Part shown: positions 23,649 to 32,825 of the stretch, piece after piece | How the letters are laid out: every line of letters starts with the position of its first letter | How positions within the stretch are numbered: position 1 is the stretch's first letter | Assembly: GCF_001280515.1 (NCBI RefSeq) | Contig: NZ_LBIQ01000018.1 | Span: 82,740 to 146,739, forward strand | Length of the DNA: 64,000 nt | Source: Mangrovimonas sp. ST2L15 | GTDB taxonomy: Bacteria > Bacteroidota > Bacteroidia > Flavobacteriales > Flavobacteriaceae | Direction: 5' to 3' | Made by a program: the position numbers and the translations under genes | Notes under the pieces: generated by a model | The model's database searches: none | Told to the model about the DNA's origin: nothing | The model's input: only the letters and a program-made list of their open reading frames with translations

Positions 23649-24536
23649 ATGGAAATTTATAACCCAAAAGAATGGTTTAAGGCTGTATTTTACGTTCATA
23701 AATCAGATACGTTAAGAAAACTGACTCCTTATTTGTTTATTACAGCCGCCTTTTCATATGGTGTTGCCTACTTAGAATTGGAATATTTTAATCTATCAGC
23801 CAAACACTGGGTAAAGAACATTACCGTAGTACATAATTTATTGGGTTTTGCATTATCCTTACTATTGGTTTTTAGAACCAATACGGCATATGATCGTTGG
23901 TGGGAAGCCAGAAAGCAATGGGGCGCCCTTACCAATACCAGTAGAAATTTAGCCCTTAAAATGAATGCCTTACTCCCTAAAGATGACAAAGCAAATCGTC
24001 ATTTTTATAGAAAAGCGATTCCCATGTATTCCCAAAGTTTGTATGCATTCTTAAGGTCTGATTATTCAACCTTCATGTTGGATGAAAATGAGCACCCAGA
24101 ACTTGGAGATGCCTTCAGTAAAAAGAAGCACGCTCCCAATCAAGTAGCCTCGCTCCTATTTAAAAAAACGAATATCTTATATCAACAAGGGATTATCTCA
24201 GGTGAACAGTTATTAGCTGTAAATAATGAATTGGAAGGATTTACCAATATATGTGGTGCTTGTGAACGAATTAAAAATACACCTATCCCCCATTCTTACA
24301 GTACCTTCTTAAAAAAGTTTATTGTTTTTTATGTCGCTACTTTACCCATGGGATATGTGTTTTCTCTAGGGTATTTTGTCTCTTTAGCAGTACCTTTTGT
24401 TTTTTATGTATTGGCTTCATTAGAACTTATTGCTGAAGCCATAGAAGATCCGTTTGGTTGGGATTCGGATGATTTACCAATAGAAAAAATGGCTGAGAAT
24501 ATGAAAAAACACACCCATGAAGTGTTGCTGCCCTAG
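23649..24536 (+). CDS. Bestrophin-family anion channel
   Basis: 295 residues from the ATG at 23649 (MEIYNPKEWFKAVFYVHKSD); an upstream frame from 23541 gives an implausible leader. Family motifs: the N-terminal FYVHKSDT, four membrane helices, FRTNTAYDRWWEARKQWGALTNTSRNLAL (the bestrophin/UPF0187 signature) and DPFGWDSDDLP in the C-terminal part. Bacterial bestrophins form pentameric channels in the inner membrane; ion selectivity varies between homologues. It is monocistronic and converges on trkA. Confidence 0.9.
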   Translation: MEIYNPKEWFKAVFYVHKSDTLRKLTPYLFITAAFSYGVAYLELEYFNLSAKHWVKNITVVHNLLGFALSLLLVFRTNTAYDRWWEARKQWGALTNTSRNLALKMNALLPKDDKANRHFYRKAIPMYSQSLYAFLRSDYSTFMLDENEHPELGDAFSKKKHAPNQVASLLFKKTNILYQQGIISGEQLLAVNNELEGFTNICGACERIKNTPIPHSYSTFLKKFIVFYVATLPMGYVFSLGYFVSLAVPFVFYVLASLELIAEAIEDPFGWDSDDLPIEKMAENMKKHTHEVLLP

Positions 24537-24561
24537 AAGATTTTCTTGATGTTAATAAAGA

Positions 24562-25248
24562 CTACTTAGATTGTACAAATCTATTGATATCTTTCTTGGC
24601 ACCGTAGACTACCAAAATATCTTCCTTATGAAGCACATAGTTGGGATCGGCCACTCCATGAACCTTGAAAACTTGCTTTGAGGTACCTAATAAATTCTTT
24701 TCTTCGGAAGCGGACATGGTGGTCAATATAAGCAGATTGAAATTTTCTCTAATATTTATATCCTTTATGGTTTTGCCATAAAATTGTTTTGGCACATTAA
24801 TTTCAACAATACTGAATTCCTCACTTAACTCAAAGGAATCCAAAATTCCCTTTAGACATAATTTTTTGGCCCATCTTTCCGCCGATTCTTGTTCCGGATG
24901 AACAATTTGATGTATACCGATGGCATACAATACTTTTTCATGAAGGGAATCAATAGCTCTACTAACCAATTTTTTCACATTCATGTTTTTAAAAAGAGCT
25001 GTTGCCATTACATTGGCACCCCTGTTTTCACCAATGGCTATGACCACCATATCAGTATCTTTAAGGGGCAATCCAGACACGGTAAACTCATCTGTGGCAT
25101 CCATGCAAATGGTATGGGAAATCTTCTCCTTATAGCTCTCCACTTTATCCATACTAGTATCAATACCTATAACCTCATTGCCTTGTTCTGTAAGTTTGAC
25201 GGCTAGAGCCGATCCAAAACTTCCTAATCCAACAACAATATATTTCAT
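24562..25248 (-). CDS. trkA: TrkA/KtrA-type potassium-channel regulatory subunit
   Basis: 228 residues: an N-terminal Rossmann RCK domain (YIVVGLGSFGSALAVKLTEQGNEVIGID, the GxGxxG dinucleotide motif with the acidic end) and a C-terminal TrkA-C domain (about 140-225). It forms the cytoplasmic gating ring that controls potassium uptake in response to ATP/ADP or NADH. The gene lies 12 bases after the trkH gene, so the pair makes one Ktr/Trk system. Confidence 0.9.
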   Translation of the reverse strand: MKYIVVGLGSFGSALAVKLTEQGNEVIGIDTSMDKVESYKEKISHTICMDATDEFTVSGLPLKDTDMVVIAIGENRGANVMATALFKNMNVKKLVSRAIDSLHEKVLYAIGIHQIVHPEQESAERWAKKLCLKGILDSFELSEEFSIVEINVPKQFYGKTIKDINIRENFNLLILTTMSASEEKNLLGTSKQVFKVHGVADPNYVLHKEDILVVYGAKKDINRFVQSK

Positions 25249-25260
25249 AACAACATCTTT

Positions 25261-27033
25261 TTAATTGATTGTAATTTCCTCTGTAGGATATCTGTAATTC
25301 TTCTGTTTCACCTTTTTAAATAGTGCGATAAGAATAGTCAACATACTTACTCTCCCAATAAACATAATCGCAATGATGACAAATTTACTAAGGGGACTCA
25401 ATGCAGCAGTAATACCAAGACTTAAACCAACCGTACTATATGCTGAAAAACATTCAAAAGCGATATCTAATAATTTCATGTCTTTGTCGAAAATGGAAAT
25501 TAAGATAATCCCAGTTCCAATCACCATAAGCGATAAAGAAATGGCTGCAAAGGCTCTTCTCACTGAAATTTCTGCAATCTCTCTCCTAAAAATTTCGATT
25601 TTGGTTTTTCCTTTTGCCAAACTCAAAAAATTTAGGGTTGCTATGGCAAACGTATTGGTTTTAATACCACCTCCAGTAGATGCTGGTGAAGCTCCCACCC
25701 ACATCAGAAAAAAGATTAACATGACCGTAGAAAAATGTAATTCGGCCATATCTATGGTATTGAATCCTGCCGTTCTGGGTGTAGTTGCCCCAAATAAAGC
25801 GGTTACAAACTTTCCAAATGCGCTATGTTCTGCCAAAGTATTATTATACTCATCAATAAAAAATGCTATCGTCCCGACTATGGTTAAAATGGCTGTTGTC
25901 ACCAAGGATATCCTACTATTGATGTGTAATACCCAGGGTTTATACGTTTCTTCCATCCCTGATAAATAGAATACCTTTCTATTAATGAAATACTTGATAT
26001 ACTTCAAAAGGTTTACCACTATAGGAAAACCCAATCCACCTAAAACAAAGGCTACAATTAATACAAGTTGGAGCACATAGTTGTACCTAAATCCATCTTC
26101 ATAAATACTATTCGACAATGTGGAAAAACCGGCATTACAAAAAGCTGAAATACTGTGAAAAACTGAAAAAAAGATCCTATCAAAAAAACTTTCAAATAGA
26201 TCTTTGCGAACACTTACAAAAATGAGGACCGAAGCCACAATTTCGATAGAAAAAGTAATGGCCAAAATCCGCTTAAAAGTTGTAAATACCTCTCCCAGCT
26301 TATTGGCTCCTGTCATGTCACTTAACGTCTGCTGGTTTTCATAACTAGAGCCTCCTTTAAAAAAGTAGCTAAAATAACTGGCCACTGTCAATATCCCAAT
26401 ACCACCTGCCTGAATAAGTGCTAGAATAACAGATTGTCCAAACACAGTAAAATAACTACCTGTATCTACCACAATTAACCCCGTTACACAAACAGCACTT
26501 GTAGAAGTAAACAAAGCATCTAAAAATGATAACCCTTCATAAGTTGCATTCGGGAGCATAAGTAATAAAGTCCCAACCAAAATGATTCCAAAAAAACTCA
26601 TGATAAACAACTGAGCGGGATTCATCAAGGTTTTTTTGTAACTAATATTTTGTTCTGAAAACTCCCTTATAAAGGTTAATAGGATAGCAAATTTTACCCA
26701 ATTGTCATTGTATAAAAAAGAAATATGCTTGTGAGCCTCTTCTCCCAAAAAATGAGCGTATAGGATATTTACCGTAATTAGGATAGTAACTACGTCAAAA
26801 ATAATGACTGACCGTTTAATTTCTTTTAGCTTCTCAATATATCTCAGAATGGTCACGCCAATTCCCAAACCTATAACCACAAAATAAAACGTATTGAAAA
26901 TTCTTTGGATCTCCAATGATTTGTCATAACCAAAATCCAGCAAAAACATCAACACACCTAACACGCTTGAAAGGAAGGCTAAATGATAAAGAAGTTTTGA
27001 AGTAAAAAAATTTTCTTTTTTAAAGGGACTCAA
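25261..27033 (-). CDS. trkH: TrkH/KtrB-type potassium transporter
   Basis: 590 residues. Four membrane-pore-membrane repeats of the Trk/Ktr/HKT superfamily are visible, with filter-like segments FTSTSAVCVTGLIV, ISAFCNAGFSTL, GATTPRTAGFNTI and FSAYSTVGLSLG, each keeping the central Gly, plus MWVGASPASTGGGIKTNT. The N-terminus has about 150 residues of extra membrane helices, longer than in KtrB. The only plausible start is TTG at 27033 (stop codons upstream), so the exact N-terminus is uncertain. It works with the TrkA-like subunit downstream to import potassium. Confidence 0.9.
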   Translation of the reverse strand: MSPFKKENFFTSKLLYHLAFLSSVLGVLMFLLDFGYDKSLEIQRIFNTFYFVVIGLGIGVTILRYIEKLKEIKRSVIIFDVVTILITVNILYAHFLGEEAHKHISFLYNDNWVKFAILLTFIREFSEQNISYKKTLMNPAQLFIMSFFGIILVGTLLLMLPNATYEGLSFLDALFTSTSAVCVTGLIVVDTGSYFTVFGQSVILALIQAGGIGILTVASYFSYFFKGGSSYENQQTLSDMTGANKLGEVFTTFKRILAITFSIEIVASVLIFVSVRKDLFESFFDRIFFSVFHSISAFCNAGFSTLSNSIYEDGFRYNYVLQLVLIVAFVLGGLGFPIVVNLLKYIKYFINRKVFYLSGMEETYKPWVLHINSRISLVTTAILTIVGTIAFFIDEYNNTLAEHSAFGKFVTALFGATTPRTAGFNTIDMAELHFSTVMLIFFLMWVGASPASTGGGIKTNTFAIATLNFLSLAKGKTKIEIFRREIAEISVRRAFAAISLSLMVIGTGIILISIFDKDMKLLDIAFECFSAYSTVGLSLGITAALSPLSKFVIIAIMFIGRVSMLTILIALFKKVKQKNYRYPTEEITIN

Positions 27034-27238
27034 AGCATCTATTTTTATTTGTCATATAATTTGGTGTCTTATAAAAACAGAAAATAATTATGACTTTGAA
27101 CAAGCAAAAGTTCAAAATAAAAATGACAGATTCAAAGAAATATCGAAATTCTTTTTAAAAAAACAAAAGCATCAAAAATTGACACAAGGATTTTAACGAT
27201 TGCCTTAAAAACTCTATAATAATTGGTATTTTAGTCTC

Positions 27239-27841
27239 ATGGAAAAAATAAAAAAATCAATAAACAAAGAAACACCCGTATCCCATGATATCCATCCATT
27301 AATAAAAAACAGATGGAGTCCTAGGGTTTTTGATGAGCAAATGGTAAGTGAAGAAGACATGAAAACGCTTTTTGAAGCAGGTAGATGGGCTCCAAGCTCC
27401 AATAATCTGCAACCATGGGCCATTATTTGGGGAGAAAAAGGAAGTGAAACGTACGAAAGAATTTATAATGTTTTAAGTGATTTTAATCAAGGATGGGTTA
27501 AAAATGCCCCTATCCTTCTTCTTACAGCTTACAATACCAAAAACCCAAATGGCAATGAAAATTTTCATGCACTTCATGATGTAGGATTGTTTATGGCTAC
27601 TCTAAGTATTCAGGCAGAATCCATGGGAATAGCGGTCCATCAAATGGGAGGTGTAAAACATCAAGATGCAAAAAAGGAATTTAATTTACCTGAGGATTAT
27701 CATATAGCGACATCTGCAGCCATTGGATTTTATGGCGGAGATCCTGATAAACTTCCAGAAGACTTAAAAGAATCCGAATTGGAAGAAGTTAGAAAACGTA
27801 AAGATCAAAAGGAATTTATTTTTAAAGGGGATTTTAAATAA
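27239..27841 (+). CDS. Nitroreductase-family protein
   Basis: 200 residues of the FMN-dependent nitroreductase fold: a NRWSPRVFDEQMVSEEDMKTLFEAGRWAPSSNNLQPW segment (FMN phosphate and ring contacts), LHDVGLFMATLSIQAESMGIAVHQMGG, and an ATSAAIGFYGGD strand near the C-terminus. These dimeric flavoproteins reduce nitro compounds or quinones with NAD(P)H; the physiological substrate is unknown. It has its own terminator and faces the T9SS leucine-rich protein. Confidence 0.88.
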   Translation: MEKIKKSINKETPVSHDIHPLIKNRWSPRVFDEQMVSEEDMKTLFEAGRWAPSSNNLQPWAIIWGEKGSETYERIYNVLSDFNQGWVKNAPILLLTAYNTKNPNGNENFHALHDVGLFMATLSIQAESMGIAVHQMGGVKHQDAKKEFNLPEDYHIATSAAIGFYGGDPDKLPEDLKESELEEVRKRKDQKEFIFKGDFK

Positions 27842-27875
27842 TAGTAACCCATTCCTAATTTGATCAAGTTTATTT

Positions 27876-27912
27876 GGAGGGAGTATTTTCTAATAGCTCT
27901 CTCCTTTTTTTT
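27876..27912 (+). terminator. Intrinsic terminator of the nitroreductase gene
   Basis: GGAGGGAG (27876-27883) pairs with CTCTCTCC (27897-27904) with one G-T pair, followed by eight T. It overlaps the stop codon of the opposing gene. Confidence 0.7.
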
Positions 27913-29254
27913 ACTTGACCACCAGCTTTTTAATGGTCTTTGATTCCGTATTGTGAATTGAAGCCATATAGATTCCTGCTGATAGTTGCGAGACATTCAC
28001 CGTAGAAGACTGCATAGGCAATGATTGTTGAAAAATTAAATCGCCTCTTAAGCTAAAAATCTCCAAAACACTGTCATTAGGAGCATTAGAAATTGTTAAG
28101 GTATCCATAACTGGATTTGGGTAAATGCGAATGGTTTTATCCTCTAATTCAACATCCTTAACCGAAAGAGTAGCACATTCCTCTTCATTAGCTACAAAAA
28201 ATGTATTACCTCCTATGTTCCAATTAGCAAGAGTTACGGCTGTAGTTTCATCGACCATAATACATGACAAAGACTCATTACCTGACATGTTAAATTCAAC
28301 AATATTTCCATTATTGCCATTTCTTAAATCAACAGTTGTCAATTCATTATTCTGGCACTGTATTCTCCTCAAAACCCCATTATCTGATAAATCCAAGGAT
28401 GTCAATTGATTATTAGCTGCATAAAACAAACTTAATTGTGGATTGCTACTTAAATCGATATTTGTAACCTCATTATTGAACATAAGAATTTTCTCCAATA
28501 GTGGATTGCTGCTCACATTTAAACTGGTTAAACCATTATTTGAGCAGTTTAAATATGATAATGCAGGGTTATTTTCTAGATTCAAATTGGATATATTGGA
28601 TTGGGAACAATCTAATATTTCTAACAAAGTATTATTGCTAATATCTAGATTTGAAAGATTATTGGTGCCAACAAACAAGCTCTTTAGATTGGTATTCAAT
28701 GAGACATCGATTGTGTTTAAATTATTTCCATAGCATAACAAAAACTCCAATCCAGGATTTCCCGAAACATCTAATGAAGACAAATTATTTAAATTACAGG
28801 ATAAATATTCGAGGTTGAGATTATTTGAAACATCTAAACTGGAAATGTTATTATTACTGATGTCAAGTTCTTCCAGCTCTAAATTGGCCAGAATATTTAA
28901 AGCGCTTAACTGATTGTCTTTGATATCTATAGATTTTAAATCTATATTTTGACTTAAATCAACTTCTTCCAAATTATTGGAATAAACATTCAAATGTCTT
29001 AAACTTATAAATGCTTCGATACCATCAAGATTGTGAATAAAATTGTCAAAAATATTAAGGGTGGTCACATTTTCAGCATCACAATTCAAAATATCTCCTG
29101 TCATTCCATTGGTATCAATACCCAGGGTCACAAGAGCCTGTTCAAAATTGGTATCTGGAATGGGGGTTGATTGAGACCATGCAAAGGAAGAAACCGCAGT
29201 TAAAATAAAAACTGACAAGAAGTACTTTACGGTATTCTTTGGGTAAAAAACCAT
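27911..29254 (-). CDS. Leucine-rich-repeat surface protein with T9SS sorting domain
   Basis: About 447 residues from the ATG at 29254 (MVFYPKNTVKYFL); a TTG three codons upstream is less likely. The signal peptide ends at AWSQ. A module typical of flavobacterial LRR proteins follows (IPDTNFEQALVTLGIDTNG), then about twelve SDS22/internalin-like repeats of 20-21 residues (pattern L-x-x-L-D-V-S-x-N-x-x-L-x-x-L). The C-terminus is a type A T9SS sorting domain (IRIYPNPVMDTLTIS… SAGIYMASIHNTESKTIKKLVVK). It should cross the outer membrane by T9SS and stay on the surface or be released, perhaps for adhesion. It is linked in function to PorX at 58 kb. Confidence 0.9.
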   Translation of the reverse strand: MVFYPKNTVKYFLSVFILTAVSSFAWSQSTPIPDTNFEQALVTLGIDTNGMTGDILNCDAENVTTLNIFDNFIHNLDGIEAFISLRHLNVYSNNLEEVDLSQNIDLKSIDIKDNQLSALNILANLELEELDISNNNISSLDVSNNLNLEYLSCNLNNLSSLDVSGNPGLEFLLCYGNNLNTIDVSLNTNLKSLFVGTNNLSNLDISNNTLLEILDCSQSNISNLNLENNPALSYLNCSNNGLTSLNVSSNPLLEKILMFNNEVTNIDLSSNPQLSLFYAANNQLTSLDLSDNGVLRRIQCQNNELTTVDLRNGNNGNIVEFNMSGNESLSCIMVDETTAVTLANWNIGGNTFFVANEEECATLSVKDVELEDKTIRIYPNPVMDTLTISNAPNDSVLEIFSLRGDLIFQQSLPMQSSTVNVSQLSAGIYMASIHNTESKTIKKLVVK

Positions 29255-29622
29255 AATCGTCAATAGCTTACAAAGGGATTATTAATAGCAAGTCAAATAT
29301 ATCATAATGAAGGAATTAATGCATATTTAATCGATAGGAGAATAATTAATCCGTTAAGTGACTTCTCTTGTATGTAAACTTCTCAAAAAATAGTTATTCC
29401 AATTGAAGTCTTCTTAAAGAAAATGCAGAATATTAACAAATATCTAATTTTTTAATATTCTTCAAAGTGAAAAATATGTAACTTTATAAATATCAAAATT
29501 ATACCCCTCCAAACTACCTCTATTAGATTTTGAAATAAATTTATTTACCACGTAGCAACCAAGCTTATGTAACGAAATAAAATCAAGCAAATTCTTATAA
29601 ATTTTAATCAATTGAAATTATC
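29255..29622. other. 368-bp divergent intergenic region
   Basis: It contains the promoters of the leucine-rich protein and of the tandem Cys-pair proteins. I see only AT-rich sequence and no credible open frame, RNA gene or strong hairpin. Confidence 0.4.
29294..29301 (-). promoter_or_regulatory. -7 box of the leucine-rich protein gene
   Basis: TATATTTG on the minus strand, an exact TAnnTTTG match 40 bases before the ATG at 29254. No clear -33 TTG is seen at the usual spacing. Confidence 0.4.
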
Positions 29623-30492
29623 ATGAAAAAGCAACTTTTAATTTTACCGCTTTTGCTATTTGTTTTCATAGCAAACTACCAATTATCTGCTCAAGAAACA
29701 GCCTCAGATTTACAAAGTTTAATCGATATGAGAGCGAGCAACCTTGACTATCAAATGAGAAATCATGGTTATGAATTTATAAAAACTGAAAAGTCTGGAT
29801 ATAATGCCTACCAAAATTGGTGGAGTTCGAGAAAAGAAAAATGTGTAACAGTTAGAGTTTCTGATGGTAGAATTAAATCTATTGTTAATTCACCCGACTT
29901 TGATTGTAATAAATCCAATAGAAATTATTCCAATAATCACCGAAATAATGGCAATTCCTTCTACTATGATAACAATGAAAAAACAAATTACAATTATAGT
30001 AGATATGTCAATAATTCAGCTACTTCTGCTTATGGTAAGTTAGAAGATGATGGTTTTCATGAAATAAAAACGCACCAAGAAGATGGTTACACCTATAAGC
30101 TGTGGTATAAAAACAGGACTAATGAATGCCTTAAAACGGTTAGCTATGACTATAAATTAACCAAAGTTTTATATTCTCATCATTGTGATGAAAATAACAG
30201 AGGTTATTCAAATAATAGAGGATACTCAAATAGAAACCGAGGAAATTTTTATGATTCCTATGATCATGAAGATACGCACACTAATTACACATCTTATATT
30301 AATAAAGGAGCCACAACAGCATATCGTAGACTAGAAGATGACGGATTTAAAGAAATTAAAATTTTCCAAAAGGACGGCTATACTTATAAGTTGTGGTATA
30401 AAAACAGAACCAGAGAATGCATTAAAACGGTTAGTTACGATTATAAATTGACAAAGATTTTGTTCTCTCATCATTGCGATGAAAACAGATAA
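29623..30492 (+). CDS. Secreted protein of three Cys-pair modules (unrecognised family)
   Basis: 289 residues: a signal peptide (MKKQLLILPLLLFVFIANYQLSAQ), then three homologous modules at about 36-96, 131-189 and 227-286, joined by Asn/Gly/Ser/Tyr-rich linkers. The shared pattern is a Leu-rich start, G-[YF]-x-[EF]-I-K, D/S-G-Y-x-Y-x-x-W-[WY], R-x-x-x-C, a V-S-x-D/Y strand and a second Cys about 20 residues later (C74/C95, C169/C188, and the pair ending SHHC in the third). Modules 2 and 3 are nearly alike (DGYTYKLWYKNRT in both). One disulfide per module is likely. It has a paralogue just downstream. No lipobox or T9SS domain. Confidence 0.75.
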   Translation: MKKQLLILPLLLFVFIANYQLSAQETASDLQSLIDMRASNLDYQMRNHGYEFIKTEKSGYNAYQNWWSSRKEKCVTVRVSDGRIKSIVNSPDFDCNKSNRNYSNNHRNNGNSFYYDNNEKTNYNYSRYVNNSATSAYGKLEDDGFHEIKTHQEDGYTYKLWYKNRTNECLKTVSYDYKLTKVLYSHHCDENNRGYSNNRGYSNRNRGNFYDSYDHEDTHTNYTSYINKGATTAYRRLEDDGFKEIKIFQKDGYTYKLWYKNRTRECIKTVSYDYKLTKILFSHHCDENR

Positions 30493-30567
30493 AATAATAA
30501 CCTATATATCAGTTATTTAATTAAAAATATATTAATTTAGAAAGATTCAATTTCAAATAATAATATC

Positions 30568-31125
30568 ATGAAAAAAACAAGCTTATTAATTCTTTTTGTC
30601 TTTACAGTTTTTCTTTCATTTTCTCAAGAAACCGCCTATGACCTTAAAGATTTGGTTGACATGAGAGCTAGCTCTCTTGATAACGAAATGGGAAATCGTG
30701 GTTACGATTGGATAAAAACTGAAAAATCTGGGTATAATTCCTATCAAAATTGGTGGAATAATCGGAAAAACAAATGTGTCTCGGTGAGAATAAGTGATGG
30801 TAGAGTAAAATCTATTGTTAATGCTCCTAATTTTGATTGTAATAAATCTAGAGGGAATAGCTCAAACAATAGAGGTGAATTCCACCACTCTAATGATAAT
30901 GAAAGAAATAACGACAATTATCAGACTTACGTGAATGGTCCCGCCACCTCTGTTTACAGAAAGCTTCAAGACGATAATTTTAAAGAGGTTAAAGTTTTCC
31001 AAAAGGATGGTTACACCTATAAACTTTGGTATAAGTATCGAACCAAAGAATGTCTAAAAACGGTTAGTTATGATTATAAATTAACTAAAATACTATTTTC
31101 CCATCATTGTGATGAGAACCTATAA
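30568..31125 (+). CDS. Secreted protein of two Cys-pair modules, paralogue of the previous gene
   Basis: 185 residues: a signal peptide (MKKTSLLILFVFTVFLSFSQ), an N-terminal module (ETAYDLKDLVDMRASSLDNE… KCVSVRISDGRVKSIVN… DC), a polar linker and one C-terminal module (DGYTYKLWYKYRTKECLKTV… HHC). It equals the upstream protein with one middle module missing. It lies 75 bases downstream with no terminator between, so both may be cotranscribed; a strong terminator follows. I do not recognise a named domain; extracellular binding is a guess. Confidence 0.75.
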   Translation: MKKTSLLILFVFTVFLSFSQETAYDLKDLVDMRASSLDNEMGNRGYDWIKTEKSGYNSYQNWWNNRKNKCVSVRISDGRVKSIVNAPNFDCNKSRGNSSNNRGEFHHSNDNERNNDNYQTYVNGPATSVYRKLQDDNFKEVKVFQKDGYTYKLWYKYRTKECLKTVSYDYKLTKILFSHHCDENL

Positions 31126-31144
31126 ATCTTCTTAACGAAAACAT

Positions 31145-31172
31145 AAAAAAGCAACCACGTGGTTGCTTTTTT
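31145..31172. terminator. Terminator after the Cys-pair genes
   Basis: A perfect 14-bp palindromic stem, AAAAAAGCAACCAC and its complement, ending in a T-tract. Confidence 0.85.
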
Positions 31173-31206
31173 CATTAGTTAGAAATCCTATCAGCCTAAA
31201 AGGTTA

Positions 31207-31214
31207 TATTTTTG
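31207..31214 (+). promoter_or_regulatory. -7 promoter box of the DUF3817-mscS pair
   Basis: TATTTTTG, an exact TAnnTTTG match, 17 bases before the ATG at 31232 and after the previous terminator. It rules out the longer frame that starts inside the terminator. Confidence 0.5.
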
Positions 31215-31231
31215 CAGCACAAATTATTATT

Positions 31232-31522
31232 ATGAAAATACAGAGTCTTACAATTTTTAGAATTTTAGCCTTCCTAGAGGGTATCTCCTATATTTTATTA
31301 CTTTTTGTAGCTGTTCCAATTAAATATTGGCATGGTGATGAACAGTATGTCAAGTTATTGGGAATGCCTCATGGACTTCTTTTTATAGGATACATTGCTT
31401 TAGCCATTTTAATTAGTAAAGAGCGGAACTGGAATACTAAGGAAACTGGAATTGTGCTTTTAGGATCTATTATTCCATTGGGTACCTTTTTTGTAGATGC
31501 CAAGTATCTCAAAAATTCCTAA
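31232..31522 (+). CDS. DUF3817 small integral membrane protein
   Basis: 96 residues from the ATG at 31232 (MKIQSLTIFRILAFLEGISY). Three hydrophobic helices and the family features FRxxAxxEGxSYxLLL, PIKY, G-M-P-H-G-L-L-F and G-S-I-I-P-L-G-T-F identify DUF3817 (YdzA-like), an inner-membrane family of unknown function. It lies 3 bases before the mechanosensitive-channel gene, so the pair is one operon and a membrane-stress link is plausible. Confidence 0.82.
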   Translation: MKIQSLTIFRILAFLEGISYILLLFVAVPIKYWHGDEQYVKLLGMPHGLLFIGYIALAILISKERNWNTKETGIVLLGSIIPLGTFFVDAKYLKNS

Positions 31523-31525
31523 CAA

Positions 31526-32773
31526 ATGAATAATTTGACTCATTTCTTTTATGACTTATTTATTGAACGGGGCCTGAGCGAAACCAGTGCTACTTTATTG
31601 AATATGCTCTCCCTTTTGATTTTATTGGTTATTTTAATTTTTACGACTGATTTTATCACTAGGAAGATTTTGGTTCAGGCATTCAGTAAATTTGCAGATC
31701 GTACTACAACTCAATTTGATAACCTCTTAATAAAACACAAAGCTCCTAGAAACTTAGCACATTTAGTGCCTTTGCTTTTAACCATCGAGCTATTTCCTAT
31801 TGTATTCAATGACTATCCATCCGTAGAGCAGCCTATTGAAACTTTATTGAAAATTTACGGTGTTTTATTATTTATTTGGATTTTAAGGAGCATCCTTAAA
31901 ACCCTCGAATCCTATTTCAAAACCATTCCTTCCTTAAAGGATAAACCTATTGACAGCTATGTGCAAGTAGGCATGCTAGGTGTTTGGATTGTAGGTATTG
32001 CCTTTTGTTTTGTTATCATTACAGATATTACTCTTATTCAATTTTTCACTACTCTAGGTGCTGCTTCAGCAGTATTACTTTTAATTTTCAAGGATACTAT
32101 CTTAGGATTTGTAGCCAGCATCAATGTGGCTGTAAACGATACTGTAAGAATTGGCGACTGGATTACCATGGAAAAATATGGTGCAGATGGAGACGTTATT
32201 GAAATCAATTTAAATACCATCCAAGTTCAAAATTTTGATAAAACAATAACTAATATTCCAACAGGGTCACTAATGACCGATGCATTTACCAACTGGCGTG
32301 GAATGTCTGACTCTGGAGGAAGACGAATTAAACGAGCCATCATTATTAAAGCGACTTCCATTAAATACTTAGCCCAGGAAGAAATTGATGATTTAAGGAA
32401 AATTCAATTGATATCAGATTATGTTTCCCAAAGACAAGAAGACATCAATCATTACAATAGAGAAAAGAACATAGATAAATCGGTTTTAATAAATGGTCGC
32501 AATTTGACCAATTTTGGAGTTTTTAGAAAATATATTCAAAATTACATAGAAGGTCATTCGGCTATAAATAAGGACATGACCATCATGACCAGACAATTGG
32601 CTCCAACTCCACAGGGAATACCTTTGGAGATCTATGCTTTTAGCTCTGATAAGCGTTGGGAAAATTACGAATACATTATGGCTGATATTTTCGATCATCT
32701 CTTGGCTGCTGTTCCTTATTTCAAACTAGAAATATTTGAACTTCAAAATTTCGATCCAAACGTAATTAAATAA
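31526..32773 (+). CDS. MscS-family mechanosensitive channel (YbdG-like)
   Basis: 415 residues: five transmembrane helices in the N-terminal half (about 20-200), the MscS pore/beta region LGAASAVLLLIFKDTILGFVASINVAVNDTVRIGDWITMEKYGADGDVIEINLNTIQVQNFDKTITNIPTGSL, and a C-terminal extension of about 130 residues with a charged insertion. Size and extension match the YbdG (MscM) branch of osmotic-release channels in the inner membrane. It is the second gene of a pair with DUF3817 and is closed by a strong terminator. Confidence 0.9.
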   Translation: MNNLTHFFYDLFIERGLSETSATLLNMLSLLILLVILIFTTDFITRKILVQAFSKFADRTTTQFDNLLIKHKAPRNLAHLVPLLLTIELFPIVFNDYPSVEQPIETLLKIYGVLLFIWILRSILKTLESYFKTIPSLKDKPIDSYVQVGMLGVWIVGIAFCFVIITDITLIQFFTTLGAASAVLLLIFKDTILGFVASINVAVNDTVRIGDWITMEKYGADGDVIEINLNTIQVQNFDKTITNIPTGSLMTDAFTNWRGMSDSGGRRIKRAIIIKATSIKYLAQEEIDDLRKIQLISDYVSQRQEDINHYNREKNIDKSVLINGRNLTNFGVFRKYIQNYIEGHSAINKDMTIMTRQLAPTPQGIPLEIYAFSSDKRWENYEYIMADIFDHLLAAVPYFKLEIFELQNFDPNVIK

Positions 32774-32803
32774 AAAAAAGAGCAGATAACTGCTCTTTTT
32801 TTT
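32774..32803 (+). terminator. Terminator of the mscS-like gene
   Basis: AAAAAAGAGCAG/CTGCTCTTTTTT (32774-32785, 32790-32801) with an ATAA loop. It is bidirectional in base content and serves the converging OmpA-like gene too. Confidence 0.87.
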
Positions 32804-32825
32804 ATTTCTATAATTTAGGATACTC

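Noticed and set aside
25373..25969. 198-codon plus-strand frame opposite trkH
   Set aside because: Antisense shadow of a well-conserved membrane transporter; it has no leader, no family match and a skewed Ala/Lys/Ile composition.
31163..31231. Longer start of the DUF3817 gene
   Set aside because: It begins inside an intrinsic terminator and upstream of an exact -7 box.
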